From assembly GCA_944382705.1 (NCBI GenBank), contig CALWNE010000046.1, positions 1 to 64,000 of the forward strand: 64,000 bases of DNA, in the 5' to 3' direction. Positions 1 to 9,209 of this stretch are shown here, in pieces (within the stretch, counting starts at the first letter, position 1; each line of letters begins with the position of its first letter). Below the pieces are notes generated by a model. That model saw nothing but the letters and a program-made list of their open reading frames with translations. It searched no databases and had not been told where the DNA came from. The position numbers were made by a program, and so were the translations under genes. The DNA comes from an uncultured Allofournierella sp. GTDB taxonomy: Bacteria > Bacillota > Clostridia > Oscillospirales > Ruminococcaceae.

Positions 1-381
1 CGTGTAGCCAACCGGCTGCTCAAGCGGGTGCGGGATTTTGCTGCGGTGCTGGCGGACGGCACCATTGACCAGGAAACAGCCCGGCTGGCCCTCAAGCGAA
101 TGGACATTGACGAGCTGGGCCTGGATGAGATGGACCGGAGTATGCTGCGGGCCATCATCGAGCTATACAGCGGCGGCCCGGTGGGACTGGAAACCCTGGC
201 GGCTGCGCTGGGCGAGGAATCCATTACGCTGGAAGATGTGTGTGAGCCTTATCTGATGCAGATGGGCTTTTTGACCCGAACCCCCCGGGGCCGCTGTGCC
301 ACCCGCCTGGCCTGGACCCATCTGGGGCTGGAGCTGCCCCGTGAACTGGATAGCGGTCAGCAGAGTATGTTTGGGGGCTGA
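1..381 (+). CDS. ruvB: Holliday junction branch-migration ATPase RuvB, C-terminal part
   Basis: Only the last 126 residues are inside the window; the reading frame is open to base 1, so the gene begins upstream. RuvB is the hexameric AAA+ motor that drives branch migration with RuvA before RuvC resolves Holliday junctions. The visible part is the end of the AAA lid and the C-terminal winged-helix DNA-binding domain: 'RVANRLLKRVRDFA' at the start, 'DELGLDEMDRSMLRAI' in the middle, and the family-typical tail with 'EDVCEPYLMQMGF' and 'RTPRGR'. The ATPase motifs lie outside. It ends with TGA and is followed by 131 non-coding bases. Identification is from conserved tail motifs and is firm. Confidence 0.95.
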   Translation, partial: RVANRLLKRVRDFAAVLADGTIDQETARLALKRMDIDELGLDEMDRSMLRAIIELYSGGPVGLETLAAALGEESITLEDVCEPYLMQMGFLTRTPRGRCATRLAWTHLGLELPRELDSGQQSMFGG

Positions 382-512
382 TGGGCATGATTGCCCACTT
401 GTTTTGGAGAAGCCAGAAACAAACAAAAAAATTTCATAAAATTTTGCTATTCTAAGTCAGGCTGGCGGCCAACAAGAACCGCAGCCAACTGGAACAGAAA
501 GGGAGAATGACT

Positions 513-1379
513 ATGCGTCCTGCCAATGGCTGGCACGATTACGAACTGATTGACGCAACCTGCGGCAACCGTCTGGAGCGGTGGGGCAACACCCTGCTGG
601 TGCGCCCGGACCCCCAGGTGGTATGGAAGAACCCTCAAACCAGCCCTCTGTGGGCCAAGGCAGATGCGGTATACCACCGTTCTGAGCGGGGCGGTGGACA
701 GTGGGAATACCGCCGCCGCCTGCCGGAAAAGTGGAACATCGGTTTTGATGACCTGACCCTGGTGGTAAGCCCCACCGGCTTTAAGCACACCGGCGTATTT
801 CCCGAACAGGCGGGGAACTGGGCATGGTATAAGGAAAAAATTCAGGCAGCAGGCCGCCCCATCCGTGTGCTGAATCTGTTTGGCTACACCGGCGGTGCCA
901 CCCTGGCCTGTGCAGCGGCAGGGGCCAGCGTCTGCCATGTGGATGCCTCCAAGGGCATTGTGGCCTGGGCCAGAGAGAATGCGCAGGCCAGCAACCTGGC
1001 TCAAAAGCCTATCCGCTGGATTGTGGATGACTGCGCCAAGTTTGTAAGCCGGGAAATCCGCCGCGGCAGCAAGTACGATGCCATTATTATGGACCCGCCC
1101 AGCTATGGCCGTGGCCCCGGCGGCGAGGTGTGGAAGCTGGAAGATAATATCTATGATTTGATTGACCTGTGCGCAGGGGTGCTCAGTGAGCAGCCCTTGT
1201 TTGTGGCAGTCAACAGCTACACCACCGGCCTTTCCCCGGCGGTTATGGAGTACATTTTAAAAACCACCCTGTGCGGTAAGTACGGCGGCAGCACCAGCTG
1301 CGACGAAATCGGTCTGCCGGTGAGCAGCACCGGCGGTGTGGTGCCTTGCGGCGCCACTGCCATCTGGCAGCAGGATTGA
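513..1379 (+). CDS. Class I SAM-dependent methyltransferase (RlmI/RlmK-like)
   Basis: 288-residue Rossmann-fold methyltransferase, probably acting on rRNA. The glycine-rich SAM site 'NLFGYTGGA' is at about residues 121-129, an acidic ribose-binding 'HVDASKG' follows at about 142, and the catalytic 'DPPSYG' is at 194-199. A DPP motif of this kind is found in RlmI, RlmK and RlmL. It lacks the N-terminal PUA domain of full-length RlmI, so the substrate cannot be named. ATG 513 is chosen over ATG 507 because GGGAGA at 501-506 touches 507 but lies 6 bases from 513. The ECF module starts 37 bases downstream and may be co-transcribed. Confidence 0.8.
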   Translation: MRPANGWHDYELIDATCGNRLERWGNTLLVRPDPQVVWKNPQTSPLWAKADAVYHRSERGGGQWEYRRRLPEKWNIGFDDLTLVVSPTGFKHTGVFPEQAGNWAWYKEKIQAAGRPIRVLNLFGYTGGATLACAAAGASVCHVDASKGIVAWARENAQASNLAQKPIRWIVDDCAKFVSREIRRGSKYDAIIMDPPSYGRGPGGEVWKLEDNIYDLIDLCAGVLSEQPLFVAVNSYTTGLSPAVMEYILKTTLCGKYGGSTSCDEIGLPVSSTGGVVPCGATAIWQQD

Positions 1380-1416
1380 AAACAGGCCACTGTGGGCTTT
1401 GTGAGGGAGAATACCC

Positions 1417-2268
1417 ATGAATGAAATGATTCAAGCAAACCATGTACAGTTCCGTTACGACCCCGAAACACCCTGGGCGGTGGATGATGCCAGCCTGTGT
1501 GTAAAAAAAGGGGAGTTCGTGGCGGTGCTGGGGGCCAATGGCTGTGGCAAGTCCACCCTGGCCAAACATTTCAATGCACTCCTTTTGCCTCAAAAGGGCA
1601 CGGTACTGGTGGAGCAGATGGACACCGCCAACGAGGAAACTGTCTACGACATCCGCCAGAAGGTGGGCATGGTGCTGCAAAATCCCGACAACCAGATTGT
1701 TGCCACTGTGGTGGAGGAGGATGTGGCCTTTGCCCTGGAAAATCTGGGAGTGCCACCCCAGGAGATTCGCCAGCGCATTGACGAAGCCATGAAGATGACC
1801 GGAATTTATGCCTACCGGGATAAAGCCCCCCACAAGCTGAGCGGCGGCCAAAAACAGCGGGTGGCCATTGCCGGCGTGGTGGCCATGAGGCCGGATTGCC
1901 TGGTGCTGGATGAAGCAACCGCTATGCTGGACCCCCGAGGCCGGGAGCAGGTGATGGAGACCATCCACCGGCTGAACCGGGAGTTTGGCATTACCGTGGT
2001 GGCCATTACCCATTATATGGAGGAGGCTGCCCAGGCCGACCGGGTACTGGTAATGAGCCAGGGCCGGGTTGTGATGGAAGGCACCCCCAAAGAGGTGTTC
2101 AGCAAAACCCAGCAGGTGCGCAGCCTGCGGCTGGATGTGCCCCAGGCCGCCGAACTGCGGGATGAGCTGGTGAAGGCCGGTCTGCCATTGCCGGAGGGCA
2201 TTATTACCGAGGAGGAATGTGCCCAGGCCATCTGCCAGCTGCTGTGCGGTACTGCCGACAGCCGCTAA
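1417..2268 (+). CDS. ecfA1: Energy-coupling factor transporter ATPase EcfA1
   Basis: 283-residue ABC ATPase, one of the two nucleotide-binding subunits of a group II ECF importer that powers several interchangeable vitamin-binding S components. Walker A 'GANGCGKST' is at 39-47, the Q-loop 'LQNPDNQ' near 87-93 (the LQNPxNQ form is typical of EcfA), signature 'LSGGQKQR' at 141-148 and Walker B plus D-loop 'LVLDEATAMLDP' at 162-173. The start is preceded by GGGAGA. It is followed by ecfA2 and ecfT, so the whole energising module is encoded, but no S component is present in the window. Confidence 0.95.
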   Translation: MNEMIQANHVQFRYDPETPWAVDDASLCVKKGEFVAVLGANGCGKSTLAKHFNALLLPQKGTVLVEQMDTANEETVYDIRQKVGMVLQNPDNQIVATVVEEDVAFALENLGVPPQEIRQRIDEAMKMTGIYAYRDKAPHKLSGGQKQRVAIAGVVAMRPDCLVLDEATAMLDPRGREQVMETIHRLNREFGITVVAITHYMEEAAQADRVLVMSQGRVVMEGTPKEVFSKTQQVRSLRLDVPQAAELRDELVKAGLPLPEGIITEEECAQAICQLLCGTADSR

Positions 2269-2387
2269 GGCATTGGGCCTTATTTTACCCACAGGGGCAT
2301 GGCTGCCCTCAAAACATGAAAGTGCCATTTGGCGTGCCAAAGGCGCATTTCCGGCCGTTATGGCCTTGATACAAAGGATGTGAAACC

Positions 2388-3272
2388 ATGGCAGCGATCA
2401 TAGAGACCCGTCATCTGACCCATATATACAACCAGGGTATGCCGGATGCAACCACAGCACTGGATGATGTGAGCCTTTCCATCGAGGAAGGGGAATTTGT
2501 GGGGATTATTGGTGCCACAGGCAGTGGCAAAAGTACCCTCATCAATCATTTTAACGGCATTCTGAAACCCTCCAGCGGCCAGGTGCTGGTGAACGGCCAG
2601 GACATCTGGGCTAAGGGTCAGGACATTCGGGCCTTCCGCTTTATGGTGGGCCTGGTGTTCCAGTACCCGGAGTACCAGTTGTTTGAAGAAACCATTTATA
2701 AAGATATTGCCTTTGGCCCCAAAAACATGGGTCTGGATGAAGAGGAAATCCACCGCAGGGTGCTGCGGGCTGCGGCCTTTACCGGCTTGACCCAGGAGCA
2801 GCTGGAGCGCAACCCCTTTGAGCTGAGCGGCGGCCAAAAGCGCCGGGTGGCCATTGCCGGTGTGCTGGCTATGGAGCCCCGCATTCTGGTGCTGGACGAA
2901 CCGGCTGCCGGGCTGGACCCGGAAGGCAGAGACATGATTTTGTCCCAGATAAAGCAGTTCCATCGGGAAACCGGCACCACGGTGCTGCTGGTGAGCCACT
3001 CCATGGAGGATATTGCAAAATACGCCGACCGTGTGGTGGTAATGAGCCAGAAAAAAATGGCCATGTACGACCGGGTGGATAAGGTGTTTGCTCGTGCCGA
3101 TGAACTTTTGGAGCTGGGGCTTTCGGTGCCGCAGGTTACCAAAATCTTTTTGAAGCTGCGCCACATGGGGCTGGATCTGCCCCAGGATGTATACACCGTG
3201 CCCTACGCCGTAAAAACCATTCTGGAAGCAAAGGCTCGGCTGGAGCAGAGCGGAAAGGAGCCGTTATGCTGA
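2388..3272 (+). CDS. ecfA2: Energy-coupling factor transporter ATPase EcfA2
   Basis: 294-residue partner ATPase of EcfA1. Walker A 'GATGSGKST' is at 42-50, Q-loop 'FQYPEYQ' at about 91-97 (the characteristic EcfA2 form), signature 'LSGGQKRR' at 146-153 and Walker B 'ILVLDEPAAGLDP' at 165-177. AAAGGATG lies just upstream of ATG 2388. The 119-base gap after ecfA1 contains several small GC-rich inverted repeats but no terminator with a T-run. Its 3' end overlaps ecfT by 7 bases, indicating translational coupling of the subunits. Confidence 0.95.
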   Translation: MAAIIETRHLTHIYNQGMPDATTALDDVSLSIEEGEFVGIIGATGSGKSTLINHFNGILKPSSGQVLVNGQDIWAKGQDIRAFRFMVGLVFQYPEYQLFEETIYKDIAFGPKNMGLDEEEIHRRVLRAAAFTGLTQEQLERNPFELSGGQKRRVAIAGVLAMEPRILVLDEPAAGLDPEGRDMILSQIKQFHRETGTTVLLVSHSMEDIAKYADRVVVMSQKKMAMYDRVDKVFARADELLELGLSVPQVTKIFLKLRHMGLDLPQDVYTVPYAVKTILEAKARLEQSGKEPLC

Positions 3273-4084
3273 AAGATATTACCATTGGCCAGCATTTTCC
3301 GGGCGACTCCATTGTGCACCGCACGGACCCCCGGCTTAAAATCATGTTAGTGGCAGCCTACATTGTGCTGCTGTTTACCCTTAACAATTTTGTGGGGTTG
3401 TTCCTGAGCATTTTAGTGCTGGCCTGGCTGTACGGTATGTCCAAAATTCCCCTCAAAGTGGTGGGCAAAAGCATTAAGCCCATTGTGCCGATTCTGGTGT
3501 TTACCGCCATTTTAAACCTGTTTTTTATGGGGGGCAGTGGAGAGCCTTGGGTGAAACTTGGCTTTTTGGAAATCTACCGGGAAGGCGTGTTTTATGCAAT
3601 CTTCATGTGTGTGCGTATTTTGGCATTGATTGCGGGCACAAGCCTTTTAACCTACACCACCAGCCCCATTGTGCTTACCGATGCCATTGAACGGCTGCTC
3701 AAGCCCTTTGCGAAGCTGGGAATGCCGGTGCATGAACTGGCTATGATGATGACCATTGCCCTGCGGTTTATTCCCACCCTTATTGAAGAAACCGACAAAA
3801 TCATGAACGCCCAAAAGGCCCGTGGCGCCATGCTGGACAGCGGCAGCTTAAAGGAGCGCATCAAGGCCATGGCACCCATTTTGATTCCGCTGTTCATCTC
3901 GGCCTTTCGCCGGGCTGATGAACTGGCCATGGCGATGGAATGCCGCTGCTATCGGGGCGGTGATGGACGCACCCGGCTGAAGGTGCTGAAGTTTGGCCGC
4001 CACGACTGGCTGGTGCTGGGTTTTTGCCTGGTTGCCTTTGGTCTTGTGTGGGCCACCCGTTTTGTGGTGCCGGGGGTGCTATAA
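3266..4084 (+). CDS. ecfT: Energy-coupling factor transporter transmembrane protein EcfT
   Basis: 272-residue membrane scaffold that couples the EcfA1-EcfA2 ATPases to S components. Hydrophobic segments alternate through residues about 28-160 and again at the C terminus (about 245-270). The cytoplasmic coupling helices carry the two short Ala-Arg-Gly type motifs expected of EcfT: 'KARGAML' at about 189 and 'AMECRCYRGG' at about 222. The ATG overlaps the end of ecfA2 by 7 bases, and truA starts directly after its stop codon. Confidence 0.93.
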   Translation: MLKDITIGQHFPGDSIVHRTDPRLKIMLVAAYIVLLFTLNNFVGLFLSILVLAWLYGMSKIPLKVVGKSIKPIVPILVFTAILNLFFMGGSGEPWVKLGFLEIYREGVFYAIFMCVRILALIAGTSLLTYTTSPIVLTDAIERLLKPFAKLGMPVHELAMMMTIALRFIPTLIEETDKIMNAQKARGAMLDSGSLKERIKAMAPILIPLFISAFRRADELAMAMECRCYRGGDGRTRLKVLKFGRHDWLVLGFCLVAFGLVWATRFVVPGVL

Positions 4085-4837
4085 GTGAACATTTTGCTGG
4101 ATTTAAGCTTTGATGGCACCGATTACTGCGGTTTTCAGGTGCAAAAGAATGGCCGTTCGGTCTGCCAAACCCTTCAGGATGCCATGGAGCAGCTGTTGGG
4201 CCACCGGCCGGATGTGAAAGGGTGCTCCCGTACTGATGCGGGGGTACACGCCCTGCACTATGCCCTGAATTTTCACAGTGACACCCGCATTCCTCTGGAA
4301 AAACTGCCCCTGGCCCTGAACCAGAAGCTGCCCGCCAGCATTCGGGTGAACCAGGCCAAGCAGGTGCCCCAGGAATTCCATGCCCGGTATGCGGCACACG
4401 CAAAAACCTATCATTACTATATCTGGAACAGCGCCATTGACAGCCCCTTTGATGCAGGTTACCACTACCGGCTGCCCGGCCTGCTGGACGAAGATGCCAT
4501 GCAGGCGGCAGCCCAAAAGTTTGTGGGCACCCACGATTTTACCAGCCTGTGTTCCGCAGGCTGCGAGGTGGCCCAACGGGGCAACACGGTGCGAACCATT
4601 ACCCAGTGCACGGTGAGCCGCCAGGGCCAGCGGGTGTGCATCAGCGTAACGGCGGACGGCTACCTCTACAACATGGTGCGCATTTTGGCAGGTACGCTGG
4701 TACTTGCAGGCCAGCATAAGCTGGAACCGGAGCAGGTAACAGAGATTTTGCAGGCCAAAGACCGGAGCAAAGCCGGGCCCACGCTGCCGGCCCAGGGGTT
4801 GTTTTTGGCCCAAATTGACTACCCGGAGCAGCCTTGA
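4085..4837 (+). CDS. truA: tRNA pseudouridine(38-40) synthase TruA
   Basis: 250-residue pseudouridine synthase modifying positions 38-40 in the tRNA anticodon stem. The catalytic aspartate sits in 'GCSRTDAGVHA' (Asp51), 'HYYIWNS' is at about 113, and the C-terminal 'NMVRILAGTLV' block is typical. It starts with GTG immediately after the ecfT stop. The ecfA1-ecfA2-ecfT-truA order is widely conserved in Firmicutes. Full length for the family. Confidence 0.95.
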   Translation: MNILLDLSFDGTDYCGFQVQKNGRSVCQTLQDAMEQLLGHRPDVKGCSRTDAGVHALHYALNFHSDTRIPLEKLPLALNQKLPASIRVNQAKQVPQEFHARYAAHAKTYHYYIWNSAIDSPFDAGYHYRLPGLLDEDAMQAAAQKFVGTHDFTSLCSAGCEVAQRGNTVRTITQCTVSRQGQRVCISVTADGYLYNMVRILAGTLVLAGQHKLEPEQVTEILQAKDRSKAGPTLPAQGLFLAQIDYPEQP

Positions 4838-4872
4838 ATCGGCACAAATTCCATAAAGAAAGGCGGGAACAC

Positions 4873-6081
4873 TTGTTGCCCAACCAACCATCCAAAAGCG
4901 GGAAGGTGACCCGCATTACCGAACTGCGAGCCCGTCGGAGGGCCCGCTATGTTCGCACCGGCCTGCTGATTGCGGCAGCCCTGGTGCTGCTGGTGCTGTA
5001 TGCCATGGGGGCCTACGGCAAGCCCATGGCCCTGCTGGGAGACCTGCTGGAATCTGCCAGCATCAGCTTGCAGCCGGGCGCTGGATTTCCCACCAAAACC
5101 GGAATTTCAGACCCTTTGCAGATTGAGAGCCTGGCAGGCGGATTTGTGGAGCTTGGCTCCTCCGATGTGGTTGTTGTTTCGTCGGCTGGCAACCAGCTGC
5201 GCACCATCGCCCATACATACGCCCGGCCTGCCATTACTGCGGGCAATACCCGGTTTGCACTGTACAGCCGTTCCGGGTATGACCTGCGAGTGGAAAGCCG
5301 CACCCGTACCCTATATACCCATGTGTTTTCTCAGCCTATTTTGCTGGCAGAGATGAGCAGCGGCGGCAGTCTGGCTGTGGTTACGGATTCCAACCGATAT
5401 TTGGCGGAATTGACGGTATACAACATCGCTTTTGAGCCGGTTTACACCTGGTACCCCACCGAAAAGGAGGGAACGCCCAGCAGAGTGGCCTTTGCCGCCG
5501 ATGGAAAGCGGATGGCAGTGGCCTGCTTAAAAAGCGAGGAAGGCAGCCTTTCCACCAACATCCATTTGCTGGACACCCGCAAAAATGAGATAGAGGTCTC
5601 TATTCCTGTGGTGGGCAGTGCTGCCTTGCAGCTGCGTTGGCTGGATAGCCGGTCGCTGCTGGTGATTTTTCAGAACAAAGCCGCCGTATACGATATGAAT
5701 ACGGGGGAGGAAACCGCAGTGTACAGCTATGGAGGCGACCAGCTGGCCAGTGCTTCGGTGAGTGGCCAGAACACCGCCTTGCTGCTGGGCCCGGATCTGG
5801 ATAAGCTCTCTGCCCGGCTGGTGATTCTGGATGCCAAGATGCAGGAAAAAGCGGTGCAGACGGTTGCAGCTCCCAACACGGGTGTGGTATGCACCCGCTC
5901 CGGGGCATATGTATTGAAAAGCCGCTCGGTGATGGCATACAACCTGGCCGGAGAGCAGCTTTGGGAGATGGAGCTGGATACCCAGCCCCTGGCAGTGCTG
6001 GACACCCAAAAGCTGTTGGTGTTTGAAAGCGGCTGGGTACGGCAGCTGAAAAAACCTGGTACCCAGGCAGAGGCTGACTGA
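4873..6081 (+). CDS. DUF5711 family membrane-anchored beta-propeller-like protein
   Basis: About 402 residues with one membrane segment (about 30-47, after a basic cytoplasmic stretch rich in Arg) and a large predicted extracellular part made of repeating short beta-type segments such as 'VVVVSSAGNQLRTI' and 'SLAVVTDSNRYLAEL', which suggests a WD40/PQQ-like propeller. DUF5711 proteins of Clostridia look like this and are often next to CvpA, as here; no function is established. Start choice: no ATG is available. TTG 4873 lies 6 bases after AGGCGGG, whereas TTG 4834 overlaps the truA stop without a good ribosome site; translation from 4834 would add 13 residues. Confidence 0.7.
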   Translation: MLPNQPSKSGKVTRITELRARRRARYVRTGLLIAAALVLLVLYAMGAYGKPMALLGDLLESASISLQPGAGFPTKTGISDPLQIESLAGGFVELGSSDVVVVSSAGNQLRTIAHTYARPAITAGNTRFALYSRSGYDLRVESRTRTLYTHVFSQPILLAEMSSGGSLAVVTDSNRYLAELTVYNIAFEPVYTWYPTEKEGTPSRVAFAADGKRMAVACLKSEEGSLSTNIHLLDTRKNEIEVSIPVVGSAALQLRWLDSRSLLVIFQNKAAVYDMNTGEETAVYSYGGDQLASASVSGQNTALLLGPDLDKLSARLVILDAKMQEKAVQTVAAPNTGVVCTRSGAYVLKSRSVMAYNLAGEQLWEMELDTQPLAVLDTQKLLVFESGWVRQLKKPGTQAEAD

Positions 6082-6104
6082 AACAGAAAAAGAGGGATAC
6101 CATA

Positions 6105-6788
6105 ATGACGATTGCATTGATTTTTGACCTGATACTGCTGGTGGTGCTGGTGGTGGTAGCCAACAGCTATGCCCGCAAGGGCCTGGTGGCAGGGGTTGTG
6201 CAGTTTGTGGGCAGCCTGGCCAGCCTGGCAGGTGCCGTACTGCTCAGCCATCAGGTTTCACCTATGGTGTTTGAGCAATTTTTTGAATCTGGCTTCACCA
6301 AAACCATTGAAAGTGCCCTGGCCAGCGGCAGCCAGCTGAGCCTGGACCAGACGGTGGAAAAATACGCAGGCTTTTTGCCGGATGCCCTAAAGCAGAATAT
6401 TATTGCTTCGGCACAGGAGTTGTTCACCACTGGTGCGCCGGAACTGGCTACCCAGCTGGTGGAACAGGTGATTGCGCCGCTGGTGACCCCCATCATTGCA
6501 GTGGTAGTGTTTTTCGTGGCGTTTGCCTTGTGCAAATTCCTGGTGGGGCTGCTGGTGGCTGTGCTCACCAACTTCAACCGTATTCCGCTGGTGGGCAGCT
6601 TTAACAAGCTGCTGGGGTTTGCAATGGGCCTTTGTGCCGGTGTGCTGGATTTGTATCTGATTTTGTGCGGGGTGTGGGCCATTATCCTGATTACCGGCGG
6701 CTCGCTGGAATGGCTGAACGATGCGACGCTTTCCCACAGTATAGCTTATCAGTTGTTTGGCCAGTTCAACCCCTTTTATCGAATTTAA
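6105..6788 (+). CDS. CvpA family membrane protein
   Basis: 227-residue protein with about four membrane segments: about 5-20, 25-45, 128-152 and 175-205. The N-terminal 'IFDLILLVVLVVVANSYARK' and 'GLVAGVVQFVGSLASLAGA' pattern matches the CvpA (colicin V production) family. The family is linked to envelope stress and secretion, but its biochemical role is unsettled. A stretch of about 80 residues between the second and third segments is probably extracytoplasmic. It lies 23 bases after the DUF5711 gene, likely in the same operon. Confidence 0.8.
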   Translation: MTIALIFDLILLVVLVVVANSYARKGLVAGVVQFVGSLASLAGAVLLSHQVSPMVFEQFFESGFTKTIESALASGSQLSLDQTVEKYAGFLPDALKQNIIASAQELFTTGAPELATQLVEQVIAPLVTPIIAVVVFFVAFALCKFLVGLLVAVLTNFNRIPLVGSFNKLLGFAMGLCAGVLDLYLILCGVWAIILITGGSLEWLNDATLSHSIAYQLFGQFNPFYRI

Positions 6789-6845
6789 ACCATCCACGCA
6801 GGCCCGGCGGCAAACCATGCGGCAGGGCCGGAAAGGAACAAAAAT

Positions 6846-9134
6846 ATGCTTTGTGTACGGTGTAAAAAGCGCACGGCCATTGTGTTTGTGCAGCGCATGG
6901 AAAATGGCCAGCCAAAACAGGAGGGTTATTGCCTGACCTGTGCCCGGGAACTGGGCATTAAGCCGGTGGACGACTTGATGAAGCAGTTCGGGGTAACAGA
7001 CAATGATTTGGAAAGCATGGAAGAACGGATGAACAGCTTTATGGAAGAAGCTGGCGAAAACGGTATGCCCATGTTTCCCTTTGGGCCCATGGGGATGGGC
7101 ATGAACCAGGAGGATGGCGAGGACGCTGGCGACAGCGAGGATGGCTTTATGCCCGGCGGCAGTGCCACCATGCCCTTTGGCTTTGGGGGAGATGCCCAGA
7201 AGAAAGAGGAAAAGAAGGAAGGCAAAAAGCATAAGTTCAAGTTCCTGGATAAATACTGCGAAAACCTCACCGCCAAGGCCAAGGCCGGCAAGCTGGACGA
7301 CATCATTGGCCGTGAGCAGGAGATTTACCGCACCATTCAGATTCTGGCCCGCCGCCAGAAAAACAACCCCTGCCTGATTGGCGAGGCCGGTGTGGGCAAA
7401 ACCGCCATTGCAGAGGGCATTGCCCAGCGCATTGCACGGGATGAGGTTCCCGCCTGCCTCAAAGGTAAGCAGCTGTATCTGTTGGACCTTACCAGCCTGG
7501 TGGCTGGCACCCAGTTCCGTGGTCAGTTTGAGCAGCGGGTGAAGGGCCTGATCAGCGAAGTAAAAGCCGCAGGCAATGTGATTTTGTTTATTGACGAGAT
7601 TCACAGCATCACCGGCGCTGGCGACAGCGAGGGTGCCATGAATGCGGGCAACATCCTGAAGCCCGCCCTCAGCCGCGGCGAGATTCAGGTAATTGGCGCA
7701 ACCACCTTTGCAGAGTACCGCAAATATATCGAAAAGGACCAGGCACTGGAACGCCGGTTCCAGCCGGTCAAGGTGGGCGAACCCAGCCTGGCGGATGCCA
7801 TTCAGGTGCTGACCGGCATTAAAAAATACTACGAAAAGCACCACGGTGTTCAGGTGCCCCAGCCCATTGTGAGTGCAGCGGTGAACCTGAGCGAGCGGTA
7901 TATCTCTGACCGGTTTTTGCCGGATAAGGCCATCGACCTGCTGGACGAAGCCTGTGCCTGCTGCAACCTGCGCCACCCCGAAATCAGCGATCTGACCGCC
8001 GCCCGCAAAAAGCTGGAGGAGCTGGAAGCTGAGGAACTGGCCCAGGAGCAAACCCAGGATGGCCCAGACTACGAGCGTCTGGCCCAGGTTAAAACAGAAC
8101 TGGCCCGTCTGCGGGAGGAGATTCCCACCCTGGAGGAAAAAACCAAGGACATCCAGGTAGAGCTGGAGGATGTGGCAAAGGTCATTGAGCTGTGGACCGG
8201 CATTCCTGCGGTAAAAATCAAGCAGAGCGAATTTGCAAAGCTCATGAGCTTGCAGGAAAACCTCAAGCAGCACATCATTGGCCAGGACCAGGCAGTAGAG
8301 GCTGTAACCCGTGCCATGAAGCGGGCAAGAGCGGATTTGTCCGGCAAGCGCCGGCCTGCCAGCTTTATCTTTGTGGGCCCCACCGGCGTGGGCAAAACCG
8401 AACTGGTCAAGCAGCTGGCCCAGCAGCTGTTTGATACCGTGGATCCCCTCATTCGCATTGATATGAGCGAATATATGGAAAAGCACGCCGTGAGCCGCCT
8501 GATTGGTGCACCTCCGGGCTATGTGGGCCACGATGAGGCAGGCCAGCTGACCGAGCAGGTACGCCGCCGGCCTTACAGTGTGGTTTTGTTTGACGAAATC
8601 GAAAAGGCTCACCCCGATGTGCTGAACATCCTGCTGCAAATTTTGGATGAAGGCCGCATTACCGACAGCCAGGGCCGGACCGTTAACTTTGAGAATACCG
8701 TCATCTGCATGACCAGCAATGCTGGCAGCACCGAAAAAACCGCCGAAACCGGCTTTAACAAAACCGTTGCCCAGATGAATGAAAACAAGGTGATGAAGGC
8801 TTTGGGCGATTTTCTGCGGCCGGAATTTTTGGGCCGTGTGGATGAAATTGTGGTGTTCAAGCCCCTGGAGAAGGACAGCTTGTGCCGCATTGCCGGCCTG
8901 ATGCTGGAAGAATACCGCCAGCCCCTGAAGGACAAGGGTGTGGAACTGCACTACACCCCGGATGTGCTGGAAGCACTGGTGGAAGCCAGCGGCGGCAGCA
9001 CCTTTGGCGCACGAGACCTGCGCCGCACCATTCGAAAGCAGGTGGAGGACCCCATGGCCGAGCGGTTTGTGGAGGGCTTGCTGGGTACCGCTGTAAACCT
9101 GACGGTACAGGACGGCAAGGTGGTAGTGGAATAA
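6846..9134 (+). CDS. ClpE/ClpC-type ATP-dependent unfoldase
   Basis: 762-residue Hsp100 with two AAA+ modules. The N terminus is a zinc-finger-like segment with C3-C6 and C29-C32 pairs, as in ClpE, instead of the usual Clp-N double repeat. Then comes a low-complexity linker rich in Met, Gly, Phe and acidic residues (about 60-125). AAA-1 has Walker A 'GEAGVGKT' at 179-186 and 'LFIDEIHSI' as Walker B; a short coiled middle domain follows (about 380-440); AAA-2 has 'GPTGVGKTEL' and 'VLFDEIEKAHPDVLNILLQI'. A 'TGF' within 'TAETGFNKT' sits where ClpP-binding loops occur, so partnership with ClpP is plausible but not proven. Start is supported by AAAGGA upstream. Confidence 0.88.
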   Translation: MLCVRCKKRTAIVFVQRMENGQPKQEGYCLTCARELGIKPVDDLMKQFGVTDNDLESMEERMNSFMEEAGENGMPMFPFGPMGMGMNQEDGEDAGDSEDGFMPGGSATMPFGFGGDAQKKEEKKEGKKHKFKFLDKYCENLTAKAKAGKLDDIIGREQEIYRTIQILARRQKNNPCLIGEAGVGKTAIAEGIAQRIARDEVPACLKGKQLYLLDLTSLVAGTQFRGQFEQRVKGLISEVKAAGNVILFIDEIHSITGAGDSEGAMNAGNILKPALSRGEIQVIGATTFAEYRKYIEKDQALERRFQPVKVGEPSLADAIQVLTGIKKYYEKHHGVQVPQPIVSAAVNLSERYISDRFLPDKAIDLLDEACACCNLRHPEISDLTAARKKLEELEAEELAQEQTQDGPDYERLAQVKTELARLREEIPTLEEKTKDIQVELEDVAKVIELWTGIPAVKIKQSEFAKLMSLQENLKQHIIGQDQAVEAVTRAMKRARADLSGKRRPASFIFVGPTGVGKTELVKQLAQQLFDTVDPLIRIDMSEYMEKHAVSRLIGAPPGYVGHDEAGQLTEQVRRRPYSVVLFDEIEKAHPDVLNILLQILDEGRITDSQGRTVNFENTVICMTSNAGSTEKTAETGFNKTVAQMNENKVMKALGDFLRPEFLGRVDEIVVFKPLEKDSLCRIAGLMLEEYRQPLKDKGVELHYTPDVLEALVEASGGSTFGARDLRRTIRKQVEDPMAERFVEGLLGTAVNLTVQDGKVVVE

Positions 9135-9176
9135 ATTTGTCTGCCACCGAAACCAACAAATTTTGCCCCCTTTCTT

Positions 9177-9185
9177 TGTTATACT
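9177..9185 (+). promoter_or_regulatory. Extended -10 promoter element
   Basis: TGTTATACT fits the extended -10 form TGnTATAAT. No convincing -35 is visible. A transcript starting about 7 bases downstream would carry just the AAGGAAGGGGG ribosome site of the small gene at 9210. Confidence 0.4.
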
Positions 9186-9209
9186 AACAGCAAAGGAAGG
9201 GGGCACCCC

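Noticed and set aside
6387..9206. Long minus-strand open frame across clpE
   Set aside because: Antisense shadow produced by codon bias of the ClpE-like gene; no ribosome site and no recognisable domain.
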